64,000 bases of DNA from Weissella viridescens (lineage in GTDB: Bacteria > Bacillota > Bacilli > Lactobacillales > Lactobacillaceae), in assembly GCF_001437355.1 (NCBI RefSeq), contig NZ_JQBM01000002.1:1-64000 (forward strand), read 5' to 3'. The notes below the pieces were generated by a model. The model ran no database searches, was not told the origin of the DNA, and saw nothing but the letters and a program-made list of their open reading frames with translations. Of the stretch, positions 19,997-28,172 are shown in pieces. How positions within the stretch are numbered: the stretch's first letter is position 1; every line of letters begins with the position of its first letter. The translations under genes and the position numbers were made by a program.

Positions 19997-20704
19997 TTAT
20001 TTCTTCCTTGTGGTATACCAGATTGTACCAATAGCAGCTAAGATACCAATGCCTAAGCCCCCAGCAACGACAGCCCCCACTTGTTTGAACATGTGGGATT
20101 TATCATCTGTGTTGTCGTCACTTGAGCTAGACACATCAGGTTGACTAGACTTGCTTGACTGGCTTGATTGTTGTTCTGAAGAACTGCTAGTTTCACTACT
20201 TTCACCAGCACTTGAACTACTGCTATCCGCTTGTGATGATGCGGATGAAGATTTTGCAGGTTCATCTTGTTTGATGGAACTTGCATCTAATTGCAAACCA
20301 ACATTGTAAGTATGGTGGTAGTTAATGTTGTTCACATCGACTTTAATGACCGCGGCGTGACGTTCACTCAAATCTTTTGTTTGATATGAGTAGGTAATTG
20401 TTTGTGAATCACCGTTGTCCGCCCTGCTAACGTTGGCTGGAGCCCCATCAATACTAAGAATCTGTACCGGATAATCCCCGAGCTTTTTACTGGTTGTCAC
20501 AGTTGAAGTAATGGTATAAATACCGTTATCGTCAGAAGTGACGTTCGCCGAATGCGCAAAATATGATGCGGCATATGACGTATCGTTTGTACCATCTTTA
20601 AGCACAGCTAATGGCACTGTTTGCGTATCCGCATTCACAGATATGGGTAATGCGAAGAGCGCAATAAATGCCAGAGCGAGGCTGATGATTAATTTTTTAT
20701 GCAT
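19997..20704 (-). CDS. Single-NEAT surface protein (IsdC-like)
   Basis: A 235-residue exported protein: signal peptide to about residue 26 (ends VNA), one NEAT domain (about 40-145), a Ser-rich spacer, a C-terminal membrane segment and the tail TTRKK. The NEAT domain carries the canonical heme hairpin, NYHHTYNVGL, with the YxxxY pair. No LPxTG-type sortase motif is present before the membrane segment. Either GTG 20716, abutting the upstream stop, or ATG 20704 could start it; I prefer the ATG, 8 bases after AGGTGG. It probably passes heme to the downstream ABC importer. Confidence 0.85.
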   Translation of the reverse strand: MHKKLIISLALAFIALFALPISVNADTQTVPLAVLKDGTNDTSYAASYFAHSANVTSDDNGIYTITSTVTTSKKLGDYPVQILSIDGAPANVSRADNGDSQTITYSYQTKDLSERHAAVIKVDVNNINYHHTYNVGLQLDASSIKQDEPAKSSSASSQADSSSSSAGESSETSSSSEQQSSQSSKSSQPDVSSSSDDNTDDKSHMFKQVGAVVAGGLGIGILAAIGTIWYTTRKK

Positions 20705-20716
20705 TTGTGTAGCCAC

Positions 20717-22558
20717 CTATCCTCTAAAGATATTCCAACCAAGGGTTGTACCAATGTAGCCTAAGACGGCTGAGATAATCCCACCAATTGAAAGGAAGGT
20801 CTTGTTCATGTCTGACTTTTCTTTATCTTTATCTTGGGCCGTTGCATCAGGATTTTTGATGTTATCACCGTTTTTGGCGCCATTCTTTTTAGCATTATCA
20901 GCGGCCTTCTTTGCTGCAGCAAGACTATTAGCATTGGCTGCATTCAAGTTTGAGGCTGATCCCATTGGGAACGCATTACCGCCCATTGCGCCTTCGGCTG
21001 AAGAACTATCACCACCAGCAGATGGCGTACCACTGAATCCAGGTGTTAGACGAAGTGAGAATGGTTGTGATTCATGGATGACACCAGGAACATCGACGTC
21101 CACATGTCCAGCAATGACTGATTCAAGTTCAGACTTAGGCAAAGTGACCGTGTAACCATTACCTGAACGACTAGCAGTCTGACCACCAAGGGTCATGTGC
21201 GTAATCATGTTGGCTGAACTAGCACTATTGGCAAAGACTGTAATTATGGCATTGTTACCCTTGATTTCAACGTGAGCAGCGTTAAGCATATAGTTAGCCA
21301 TGACAGAACTCTCACTAGTTCCTTGCTTTAGGAAGTGGGCAGAGTAATTGTAGTAACTGTTTTTGGCGACAGCGACACTACCGCCAGATGCTCCATTGCT
21401 TTTGTTGGTATTAGCTGATGGAACTGGCTTTCCAATTGAACCGGAACCGGTACGCAACGAAGAAGCATCCCTCTTACGGATTTTTGGATTAGTCAAAGTC
21501 AACGTGAATTCAGGGTTCTCAGTAAATTTTTCGCCACTTGATAACCGAGTTGAAACACTAACTTTTCCATCGAATGTAACGCTGCCACGTTTTGAAATTT
21601 CTTTCGTACCTAGGTTAAAGTAAAATTCATTGCCACTTTTCTTGAAATAGCCATGACCGTTTAATTTCATATCTTTAATCATATTAGCAGAAGCGGGACT
21701 ATTTGCACTGATCACAATGTATTGATGTCCACCTTTGTAATACATTGTGGCTTTAGTTGACATGAATTTAGCCATGGTAGATCGTTTACCAGTAGTTTTG
21801 TTTTTGTAGTTGGCTGTGTAATCGACGATATCCTGTTTATTAGCGGGATTACCAGACTTACGATCTTGTTCTCGTTCCTGTGCTCTTTTTCGATCGTCAG
21901 CTTTTTGTTGTTGTTCCTTACGACGATTTTCAGACTCTCGTTCAGCTTGTTGTTTCTTTTCTTCCTGCTTTTGTTGTTCCTTACGACGATTTTCAGACTC
22001 TTGTTCGGCCTTTTTTTGTTGGTCAGTTTTAGGATTTTCAGGTTTAGGCGCCTCGGCCTTTTTAATGCTACTTGTATTGATTTGGATATCAACGGGTTGC
22101 TTCTCTTGGAATGGTTCGTCTTCACCTATGTCCGCCACAATTCCAACATAACCCTTAAGAACGCCGTTGATTGAAGTTGATGGCACAATTACTTCAAAAG
22201 CGTTTCCCTTTCGGACCGTTGGCTTACCGTTAACTGTAAACTTTTTTACCATATCTGCACTGGACTTACTCTTAGCAGGGAAAGAAAGAGTTGCGTTGGC
22301 GCCATCGATGGTAACAGTTGCTTCAGGCTTCATGAACTGAGCCATGGTTGAAGTCAATTGTGTGCCAGATTTGTAGTAATTCACAGGCGTGTTAGGGTAA
22401 ACACCATTAGCGTAAGGTGCGCTTTGATTTACAGCTGCTGGTTGAGCGGCAACCGTTTCAGCTGAGATAGTTGATGTATTTTGGGGGATTGCGATTGCGA
22501 GTGTTGAACCTAAAACAGCACTTGAAAATAGCAAAAATAATTTATTTCTTTGTTTCAT
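20717..22558 (-). CDS. Three-NEAT surface heme-binding-like protein
   Basis: A 613-residue exported protein, first in the operon. After a signal peptide come NEAT 1 (about 50-160), a charged coiled-coil linker with the decapeptide ESENRRKEQQ repeated, NEAT 2 (about 245-365), NEAT 3 (about 400-505), a Ser/Ala/Gly linker and a C-terminal membrane segment (FLSIGGIISAVLGYIG). There is no sortase motif. None of the three domains has the YxxxY pair; the hairpin positions read FQEKQPVDI, FTENPEFTL and IHESQPFSL. Each keeps the upstream S-T-M or S-V-M segment. Its role in capturing heme or host hemoproteins is inferred from the operon. Confidence 0.85.
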   Translation of the reverse strand: MKQRNKLFLLFSSAVLGSTLAIAIPQNTSTISAETVAAQPAAVNQSAPYANGVYPNTPVNYYKSGTQLTSTMAQFMKPEATVTIDGANATLSFPAKSKSSADMVKKFTVNGKPTVRKGNAFEVIVPSTSINGVLKGYVGIVADIGEDEPFQEKQPVDIQINTSSIKKAEAPKPENPKTDQQKKAEQESENRRKEQQKQEEKKQQAERESENRRKEQQQKADDRKRAQEREQDRKSGNPANKQDIVDYTANYKNKTTGKRSTMAKFMSTKATMYYKGGHQYIVISANSPASANMIKDMKLNGHGYFKKSGNEFYFNLGTKEISKRGSVTFDGKVSVSTRLSSGEKFTENPEFTLTLTNPKIRKRDASSLRTGSGSIGKPVPSANTNKSNGASGGSVAVAKNSYYNYSAHFLKQGTSESSVMANYMLNAAHVEIKGNNAIITVFANSASSANMITHMTLGGQTASRSGNGYTVTLPKSELESVIAGHVDVDVPGVIHESQPFSLRLTPGFSGTPSAGGDSSSAEGAMGGNAFPMGSASNLNAANANSLAAAKKAADNAKKNGAKNGDNIKNPDATAQDKDKEKSDMNKTFLSIGGIISAVLGYIGTTLGWNIFRG

Positions 22559-22626
22559 GGTTCGTCTTCTACTCCTTGGATGATATATTTATAAAATTGA
22601 ACATATTCATTAATTTGTCATTTATT

Positions 22627-22632
22627 ATTATA
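22627..22632 (-). promoter_or_regulatory. -10 element of the NEAT operon
   Basis: A consensus TATAAT on the minus strand about 70 bases before the ATG of the three-NEAT gene; the -35 is weak. No convincing Fur box was found nearby. Confidence 0.5.
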
Positions 22633-22788
22633 TGCCAAAAAAGTCCAAAATAACAGCGATTTAAGGTGCAATTAAGGCAATGGAATATGTTTTTTGAATT
22701 GATTCTGGCAGGATTCTATTAATTTGCGTTTTTCAAACCAGGTTGGTGTTAAAATAAGATAACGTAATTGAAGGTTAAGGAGAAAGCT

Positions 22789-23457
22789 ATGCAACAGACA
22801 TATGCCATTATTGGCTTGGGACGTTTCGGAAGTTCGTTATTAGAAGCATTAATCAACGCCAATCAAGAAGTACTGGCGATTGATAAAGATCCCGAGCGAG
22901 TTGAGGACTACATGGAAGTCGCAACACACGCCGTGATTGCTGACGCGCAAGAAGAAGAAGCGCTCGTTGAATTGGATTTGACGAGTTTTGATCACGTGGT
23001 GGTATGTATCGGGCACAATCAACAGGCTTCAATTTTGACGACGATTTTGCTTAAGGATTTGGGCGTGCACAATGTGATTGCCAAAGCCGAAAACAAATTG
23101 CATGCGCGTGTGCTTGATAAGGTTGGTGCAGATCAAGTCGTGCGCCCTGAGACCGAAATGGCGCAACGTTTGGCGGAACAATTGATTTCACCAAACGTGT
23201 TGAGTTTCGTTGATTTGGGGGATGCGACGGCCTTTGCTGAAATTAAGGTAGCTAACTTGAAGTTTTCTAACCAGACCATTGCTGAGTTGGATATTCAAGG
23301 AAAATATGGTTTGACAGTGGTTTCAATCAAGTCACAGGGCGATATTACAATATCCCCAGAAGTCGATACAACCGTACAAATCGGTGACATTATCACGGTG
23401 ATTGGTAAGCATAGCGATGTCCAAAGGTTGGATGAGGCATTGGATAAGACGAAGTAG
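22789..23457 (+). CDS. ktrA: Potassium uptake regulatory protein KtrA
   Basis: Cytosolic RCK-ring subunit that gates a KtrB potassium channel. The 222-residue protein has an N-terminal Rossmann fold (AIIGLGRFGSS, Asp in AIDKD) and a C-terminal TrkA_C domain from about residue 135. ATG 22789 follows AAGGAGA; an upstream in-frame start lacks an SD. Its partner KtrB is encoded 4.7 kb away (28173-29516), an unlinked arrangement. Confidence 0.92.
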   Translation: MQQTYAIIGLGRFGSSLLEALINANQEVLAIDKDPERVEDYMEVATHAVIADAQEEEALVELDLTSFDHVVVCIGHNQQASILTTILLKDLGVHNVIAKAENKLHARVLDKVGADQVVRPETEMAQRLAEQLISPNVLSFVDLGDATAFAEIKVANLKFSNQTIAELDIQGKYGLTVVSIKSQGDITISPEVDTTVQIGDIITVIGKHSDVQRLDEALDKTK

Positions 23458-23463
23458 TCTGTA

Positions 23464-23729
23464 TTGACTTTGTCATGTTTTGCTGATAATATAAATTTTT
23501 ATTGTGAATAGTCAGTGAACAAAGCAGATTAGTCTCTATTTAATTTAAAAGAATAGGCAGAGAGCTCGGATGGTGGAAAAGAGCAAATTAAAGGACTAAG
23601 TGGAACTTTGGGAGATCAAGACAATAATCTTGGAATTAAGTTGCTCAACCTAGGTTGAGAAATAGGGTGGAACCGCGTTAATTAACGTCCCTATGTCAAA
23701 TTCAAAATTTGGCATAGGGGCTTTTTTTG
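23464..23729 (+). promoter_or_regulatory. T-box riboswitch leader of an amino-acid permease
   Basis: Promoter TTGACT (23464-23469), 17 bases, TAATAT (23487-23492). The leader contains stem I with a GCTC-GGATGGTGG-GAGC distal arm, the T-box AGGGTGGAACCGCG (23664-23677) and a terminator stem ending in seven T (23689-23728). This reads uncharged tRNA and opens permease transcription when the cognate amino acid is scarce. The specifier codon is not certain: GAAC-TTT-G near 23615-23622 would mean Phe, but alternative pairings exist. Confidence 0.92.
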
Positions 23730-23751
23730 TCCTTATGCATACGGAGGTATT

Positions 23752-25116
23752 ATGATGGAGCAACAGGAAGAAAAACGTGAGTTATCACGCGGCTTAACAT
23801 CCCGCCATGTGCAGATGATTGCCATAGGTGGGGCAATTGGAACGGGACTGTTCTTAGGATCAGGAGAGGCCATTCGGACGGCGGGGCCAGCGCTAATTCT
23901 AGCGTATGCTGTGACTGGTTTCTTTGCTTACTTAATGATGCGAGCAGTCGGGGAACTACTATTATCAAATACAAAACTACGTTCATTCATTGATTTCGTG
24001 CGTGAGTATCTCGGAGAACGCTGGGAATTTGCGATTGGATGGGCATATTGGTTAAGTTGGGCCAGTCTGGCGATGGCAGACTTAACCGCGACCGGAATAT
24101 ACATGCGGTTTTGGTTCCCACAGCTACCGCAATGGGTGACGCCACTGATTGTGGTGGGGATTTTAATCCTGGCCAATCTGATTAACGTTGGATTGTTCGG
24201 GGAGCTCGAATCGGCTTTTGCGAGTGTGAAAATATTTGCGATTTTGGCGCTAATTGTGGTGGGACTCTGGATGATTGCGACTGGCTTCCAAACACACGGA
24301 ACAACGGCATCATTTAGCAACTTAGTTAGTCATGGCGGATTCTTTGCGACTGGCTGGGGTGGATTTATCTTGGCCTTTCCAATGGTTATCTTTGCCTTTA
24401 CTGGAATTGAAATGGTGGGGCTAACAGCTGGTGAGACAAAGCACCCTGAAGTTGACTTGCCAAAGGCAATTCACGCTGTGCCTGTTCGAATTGCGTTGTT
24501 CTATGTCGGATCAATGATTGTTATCATGTCGATCTTCCCATGGAACCAATTGAACCCAAGCCAATCACCATTTGTGCAAGTCTTTGCTGGAATCGGTTTG
24601 CCTGCAGCAGCGGATTTCGTTAACTTTGTGGTTTTGACGTCTGCGATGTCAGCAGCCAACTCAGCCATCTTCTCAACGTCACGAACTTTGTACATTCTGG
24701 GTGAGAACAAGCAAGCACCAAAGATGTTTGCCAAGTTGTCAAAGCAAGATGTACCTGTGAACGGTATGCTTGCCTCTGCTGGAATTTTCTTAGCAGTCGT
24801 TATCTTGAATTTCTTCTTCCCATCTAAGATTTTCGTCTTAATTACGGGAGTTGCCACGATGAGCTTTATCTTTGTTTGGATCATTATTATGGTTACGCAC
24901 ATTAAGTACCGTAAGACCAAGGATAGTGCTAAGTCATCGTACAAGATGCCATTCTTCCCACTTTCAAGTTATGCCACGATCTTATTCTTCGTCGCTGTCT
25001 TGGTGGTTATGGTGTTCAACAAATCAACACAGATTTCTGTGATTGCAACGATTATCTACTTTGCTTTGATGCTGTTCGGTTATACCGTTTGGCAGAAGCG
25101 CAAAGCTAAAAATTAA
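23752..25116 (+). CDS. Amino-acid permease, AAT family, T-box controlled
   Basis: A 12-segment APC-superfamily symporter of 454 residues. The family start GLTSRHVQMIAIGGAIGTGLFLGSG and the motif GIEMVGLTAGETKHPEVDLPKAI are typical of the LysP/AnsP/AroP group. Two adjacent ATGs (23752, 23755) share the SD GGAGG; the second has better spacing. The T-box upstream shows regulation by a tRNA, so its substrate should be the amino acid read by the specifier. It ends in its own terminator. Confidence 0.9.
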   Translation: MMEQQEEKRELSRGLTSRHVQMIAIGGAIGTGLFLGSGEAIRTAGPALILAYAVTGFFAYLMMRAVGELLLSNTKLRSFIDFVREYLGERWEFAIGWAYWLSWASLAMADLTATGIYMRFWFPQLPQWVTPLIVVGILILANLINVGLFGELESAFASVKIFAILALIVVGLWMIATGFQTHGTTASFSNLVSHGGFFATGWGGFILAFPMVIFAFTGIEMVGLTAGETKHPEVDLPKAIHAVPVRIALFYVGSMIVIMSIFPWNQLNPSQSPFVQVFAGIGLPAAADFVNFVVLTSAMSAANSAIFSTSRTLYILGENKQAPKMFAKLSKQDVPVNGMLASAGIFLAVVILNFFFPSKIFVLITGVATMSFIFVWIIIMVTHIKYRKTKDSAKSSYKMPFFPLSSYATILFFVAVLVVMVFNKSTQISVIATIIYFALMLFGYTVWQKRKAKN

Positions 25117-25121
25117 TAATG

Positions 25122-25159
25122 AAAAACCGGAAGCTCCATTGTGGGGCTTCCGGTTTTTT
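25122..25159 (+). terminator. Terminator after the T-box permease
   Basis: Stem AACCGGAAGC(TCC) / GGGCTTCCGGTT with flanking A and T runs. Confidence 0.9.
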
Positions 25160-25187
25160 GGTTGTTAGCATGAAATGGTTAACTTTC

Positions 25188-25314
25188 TTGACATTTTTTA
25201 AGGGATATTGTTATACTCCTCGTTACTTTAGTAAAGAGAAGAGGGTGATGAGAGTGCAAGCTCAACAGGCTTCTTTTATTTTGTTTAATGTTGTATCGCA
25301 AGCAAAATAAAGGA
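25188..25314 (+). promoter_or_regulatory. Promoter and translation-attenuator leader of the FusB-like gene
   Basis: Promoter TTGACA (25188-25193), 18 bases, TATACT (25212-25217). Downstream, 25272-25286 pairs over all 15 positions (two G-T pairs) with 25300-25314. The 3' arm contains the SD AAAGGA (25309-25314) of the EF-G-binding protein, and the 5' arm lies inside a short upstream frame. Ribosome stalling on that frame would open the hairpin and expose the SD, the logic of inducible resistance genes such as erm and cat. The structure is seen; the induction is inferred. Confidence 0.75.
25248..25310 (+). CDS. Candidate leader peptide of the FusB-like gene
   Basis: A 20-codon frame, MRVQAQQASFILFNVVSQAK, preceded by GAGAAGAGGG; GTG at 25254 is an alternative start with better SD spacing (18 residues). 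Its codons run through the 5' arm and loop of the SD-sequestering hairpin and its stop is in the 3' arm, 10 bases before the main ATG. That placement, rather than its sequence, supports a regulatory role. Confidence 0.6.
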   Translation: MRVQAQQASFILFNVVSQAK

Positions 25315-25320
25315 CAAAAA

Positions 25321-25962
25321 ATGATTAAACCAAATGAATATGTAAATTTAAAAAATAAAATTCACGAATTAATAAGTGTATACAAGTCAGTTAATGATAA
25401 AAATGTAGTGACCACTATTAAAAATGATACGTTCGCCTTAGGCGTTCAATATGGAATTGAACAGACTGATGAATGGAAGCATTTAGTCCAGGCAGTTGAT
25501 GAGATATCGTGTTCGCATCAAAAAGCTGATAAGTTCCTATTAGGAATCGAAACGCTAGTCGTGCCTTTTGCTATGCCTAGTACAAAACAAATTGGCAAGT
25601 TATTTAAGAAATATAAAAAAGTACCTGATTTTGAGCAAAGTGAATTTGATTTATACGAAACCTCATATCTAGGTGTCAATGATACAGGGAATGCAAAAAA
25701 GTTTTTAATTTTACCCAATTCTGAAGGTCAATTATTTGGTGTTATTGGTGACTTTGATGTACAAGTAGTTAATGGTTTGTGTGCTGTTTGTCATACCATT
25801 GGGAATGTATCGTTGTTTTCTACGAAGGTTAAGCAGCGTGGGGCTAATGGTAACTACGTAAAACGTGGCAATTATATTTGTCGTCATTCGGAAAACTGTA
25901 ATCATCAGTTAGTTGATTTGGAAAATTTATACAATTTTACTGATTCTGTTGTTAAGTATTAG
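25321..25962 (+). CDS. FusB/FusC-family EF-G-binding protein
   Basis: A 213-residue two-domain protein: helical N-terminal half and a C-terminal four-cysteine zinc finger (LCAVCHTIG, then ICRHSENCNHQL). Proteins of this family bind elongation factor G and release it from fusidic-acid-stalled ribosomes; chromosomal homologues may act as general EF-G rescue factors. Base composition is more AT-rich than that of neighbours. ATG 25321 with AAAGGA 6 bases upstream is chosen; an upstream in-frame start would lie inside the hairpin. Resistance in this organism is not demonstrated. Confidence 0.82.
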   Translation: MIKPNEYVNLKNKIHELISVYKSVNDKNVVTTIKNDTFALGVQYGIEQTDEWKHLVQAVDEISCSHQKADKFLLGIETLVVPFAMPSTKQIGKLFKKYKKVPDFEQSEFDLYETSYLGVNDTGNAKKFLILPNSEGQLFGVIGDFDVQVVNGLCAVCHTIGNVSLFSTKVKQRGANGNYVKRGNYICRHSENCNHQLVDLENLYNFTDSVVKY

Positions 25963-26042
25963 TCGTGGTACTAGATAAGTTGAGGGTTTAGAAGATTTAA
26001 CGGCTCAATTAACTCTAAATTAGACTTTTAATCGATAGATCG

Positions 26043-26078
26043 AAAACCCCACCCAAAAATCAAATGGGTGGGGTTTTT
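26043..26078. terminator. Bidirectional terminator
   Basis: AAAACCCCACCC paired with GGGTGGGGTTTTT around an 11-base loop, between the convergent FusB-like and Pycsar-effector-like genes. Confidence 0.9.
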
Positions 26079-26104
26079 CTTGTTCAATTTTATGAGAATA
26101 GGTG

Positions 26105-26704
26105 CTATTTCATTTTAAGCATAACCAAACCAATTACAAAGAGAATAATTAGGCTGAGAATGCTAGTAAATGAAATGAAAATTCCTCGCTTCAAAAAATG
26201 ATACTTCTGAGAGGCAATCTCAGAGTTAATATAGAGTTGTTTTTCTATTTGTAGAATTTGTTTTTGTGAGTCATCTATTGTTGATTTATACAACTTGGTG
26301 AAATCATTAAATGCCATATTGCTTACTGAATCGAAAAAATAAATTGAGTCATCACCAGAGGAGGTTTCTTCTGTGTACTTTTTATTTAGTCTGGGAATTA
26401 ATGTGGTAATTAAGTAAGTGAGCCCAATAAAAAGTCCTAGTATTGCAGCAAGGGATATAAGTAAATATAATATATTCCAAAATGAACGGGTTTCTAAATT
26501 ATGTTTGACTATTTTCTTGGCTATCTTAATAAAACTATCTCGAAAGATAATTCCAAATATAATACTTAACGCAGTAATCATGATTGACGCTTTAGTATCC
26601 GAACGTTCTATTAGTTTAGTTGTTCGCTCCAAACTGAGGTTTAGGTCTGAAATAAGTTTATCCGTATTGTTATCTGAGTTACTTTGTGCGTTTTCTGTTT
26701 CCAT
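26105..26704 (-). CDS. Pycsar-effector-like membrane protein (DUF5706-like)
   Basis: A 199-residue AT-rich gene product. An acidic, Asn-rich N-terminus leads into TTKLIERSDTKASIMITAL, the helix-plus-membrane pattern (SDTKA core) typical of Pycsar effector transmembrane proteins. About three membrane segments follow (near 42-58, 75-105 and 175-197). In Pycsar systems such proteins damage the membrane on sensing cCMP or cUMP, but no nucleotide cyclase is encoded nearby, so it is an orphan or has another role. Assignment is by pattern recall only. Confidence 0.55.
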   Translation of the reverse strand: METENAQSNSDNNTDKLISDLNLSLERTTKLIERSDTKASIMITALSIIFGIIFRDSFIKIAKKIVKHNLETRSFWNILYLLISLAAILGLFIGLTYLITTLIPRLNKKYTEETSSGDDSIYFFDSVSNMAFNDFTKLYKSTIDDSQKQILQIEKQLYINSEIASQKYHFLKRGIFISFTSILSLIILFVIGLVMLKMK

Positions 26705-26925
26705 TAATTTTCACCTGTTCAATATATGTATTCGATACATATAAATATAACATTTATAAAAATTGATTCAAATAGTATCACTAAGAGCTTTTGTTATTAA
26801 TTTTGACGTTTACAATATTAAAAAGGATACTATTACACAAATATATGATGTTCTGTGAGAAACTCACAAGTAATTATTTTACTATTGATTTCTGTTTATA
26901 AAGAGCCAAGCAAAGCCTAAAAATT

Positions 26926-26964
26926 AAAAAAGAGTGAAACATCTTAGATGTTTCACTCTTTTTT
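26926..26964 (-). terminator. Terminator after rlmH
   Basis: Palindrome AAAGAGTGAAACATC / GATGTTTCACTCTTT around TTA with A and T runs on both sides; works for the leftward rlmH. Confidence 0.9.
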
Positions 26965-27442
26965 ACTTATGATAGGGTGATCCTTCATTAATCATGAAGG
27001 CACGGTAAATTTGTTCAGTCAGCACCAAGCGCATCAATTGGTGCGGCAGTGTAAAGCGTCCAAAACTAATTTGCGTGTTCGCACGCTTCAAGACTGCTGG
27101 GGCTAGTCCAAGAGACCCACCAATGACGAATGTAATGTCAGAGGTACCGTGAACCGCTAAATCAGCGATTTCGGATGCAAGGTCTTCACTAGTGCGTTCT
27201 TTACCAAGGATAGCGAGGGCAAAGACATACTCACGATCCTTGATTTTGCTCAAGATACGTTCGCCTTCCTTTTCCATAACCTGATCCATTTGTGCTTGCG
27301 ACAATTGTTCGGGCGCTTTTTCGTCTGGAACTTCTACGATTTCAAATTTTCCGAACTTTTGTAAGCGTTTGGCGTATTCATCGATACCCGCTTTCAAATA
27401 TTTCTCTTTTAACTTTCCAACACATACAATTTTGATATTCAT
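26963..27442 (-). CDS. rlmH: 23S rRNA pseudouridine-1915 N3-methyltransferase
   Basis: A SPOUT-class methyltransferase acting on the 70S ribosome. The 159-residue protein starts [16 protein letters not shown] and shows the knot motif [14 protein letters not shown] and C-terminal [19 protein letters not shown]. The frame is open 32 codons upstream, but GAGGG before ATG 27442 fits. The gene commonly sits near oriC in Firmicutes. Confidence 0.97.
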   Translation of the reverse strand: MNIKIVCVGKLKEKYLKAGIDEYAKRLQKFGKFEIVEVPDEKAPEQLSQAQMDQVMEKEGERILSKIKDREYVFALAILGKERTSEDLASEIADLAVHGTSDITFVIGGSLGLAPAVLKRANTQISFGRFTLPHQLMRLVLTEQIYRAFMINEGSPYHK

Positions 27443-28124
27443 TTCGGCCCTCGTCTTATAAAAATCTTTATATTTTTTTTGCTTTGTTAATAAATGTGGA
27501 TAACTTGTTAATAATTGTGATTTAAACACGTTTTCCACACGAACAAATGCTTGTCATAAATCGTAACAATCGGCTATATGTCAGTGTTTATCGTGTTCGC
27601 CTGTGTGTATATCTATGAGTTATACACAATTACATTGTAACCTGTGGATAAACTGGTGAAAAGTGATTAAATACGTACTTATAGCTTATCATAATTTAGG
27701 TAGTTGCCAACAAGTTTTCCACTTATCAACAGTTTTCCACAGTATAATTTTGCTAGGCAGAAGTTAACACCAAAAATGGATCAACTTTTATCATCGAACG
27801 TTCGCTTATTGTGGTTAAAAAACGATGTTCAGTATGCAAAAAAGAATAAAATCACTATAAAACCGAACATATTGTGCTTGTTTTCTCAGAAAACAGATTT
27901 ATACACAAATTATGTTAGTTTTAAGCTAATTAACTAAAATCAAAGCCGATACTGCGGGCTTTTTGCAAAGTACAAGTGTTTCCCCAGACTTATCCACAGC
28001 TAACTTTTCCCCATCTTTGAACGGATTAGGGGTATAACTCACTTAGTTATCAACAAGTTATCCACAGGTAGAAGTTGTGAAATTTACTTTTCCACAAGTT
28101 TTCCCCAAATCGTGTGTATAACTT
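27443..28124. other. Second DnaA-box cluster between rlmH and ktrB
   Basis: Nearly 680 bases without a credible gene. Exact TTATNCACA boxes occur on either strand at 27495, 27620, 27643, 27899, 27990, 28058 and 28114, and one-mismatch boxes at 27531, 27723, 27733, 28047 and 28089. The density rivals oriC itself, 13 kb away. It may titrate DnaA or modulate initiation. A 77-codon frame at 27704-27937 has no SD and runs through the boxes. Confidence 0.75.
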
Positions 28125-28172
28125 TTGGAAAACTTCGGTATAATGTATGAAGAAGTGGGGACTAACTTAATT

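Noticed and set aside
22570-22660. Fur box before the NEAT operon
   Set aside because: AT-rich words were present but no 7-1-7 inverted repeat close to the Fur consensus could be drawn.
27704-27937. 77-codon frame inside the DnaA-box cluster
   Set aside because: No SD, no recognisable protein, and its sequence is made of the repeated DnaA-type boxes.
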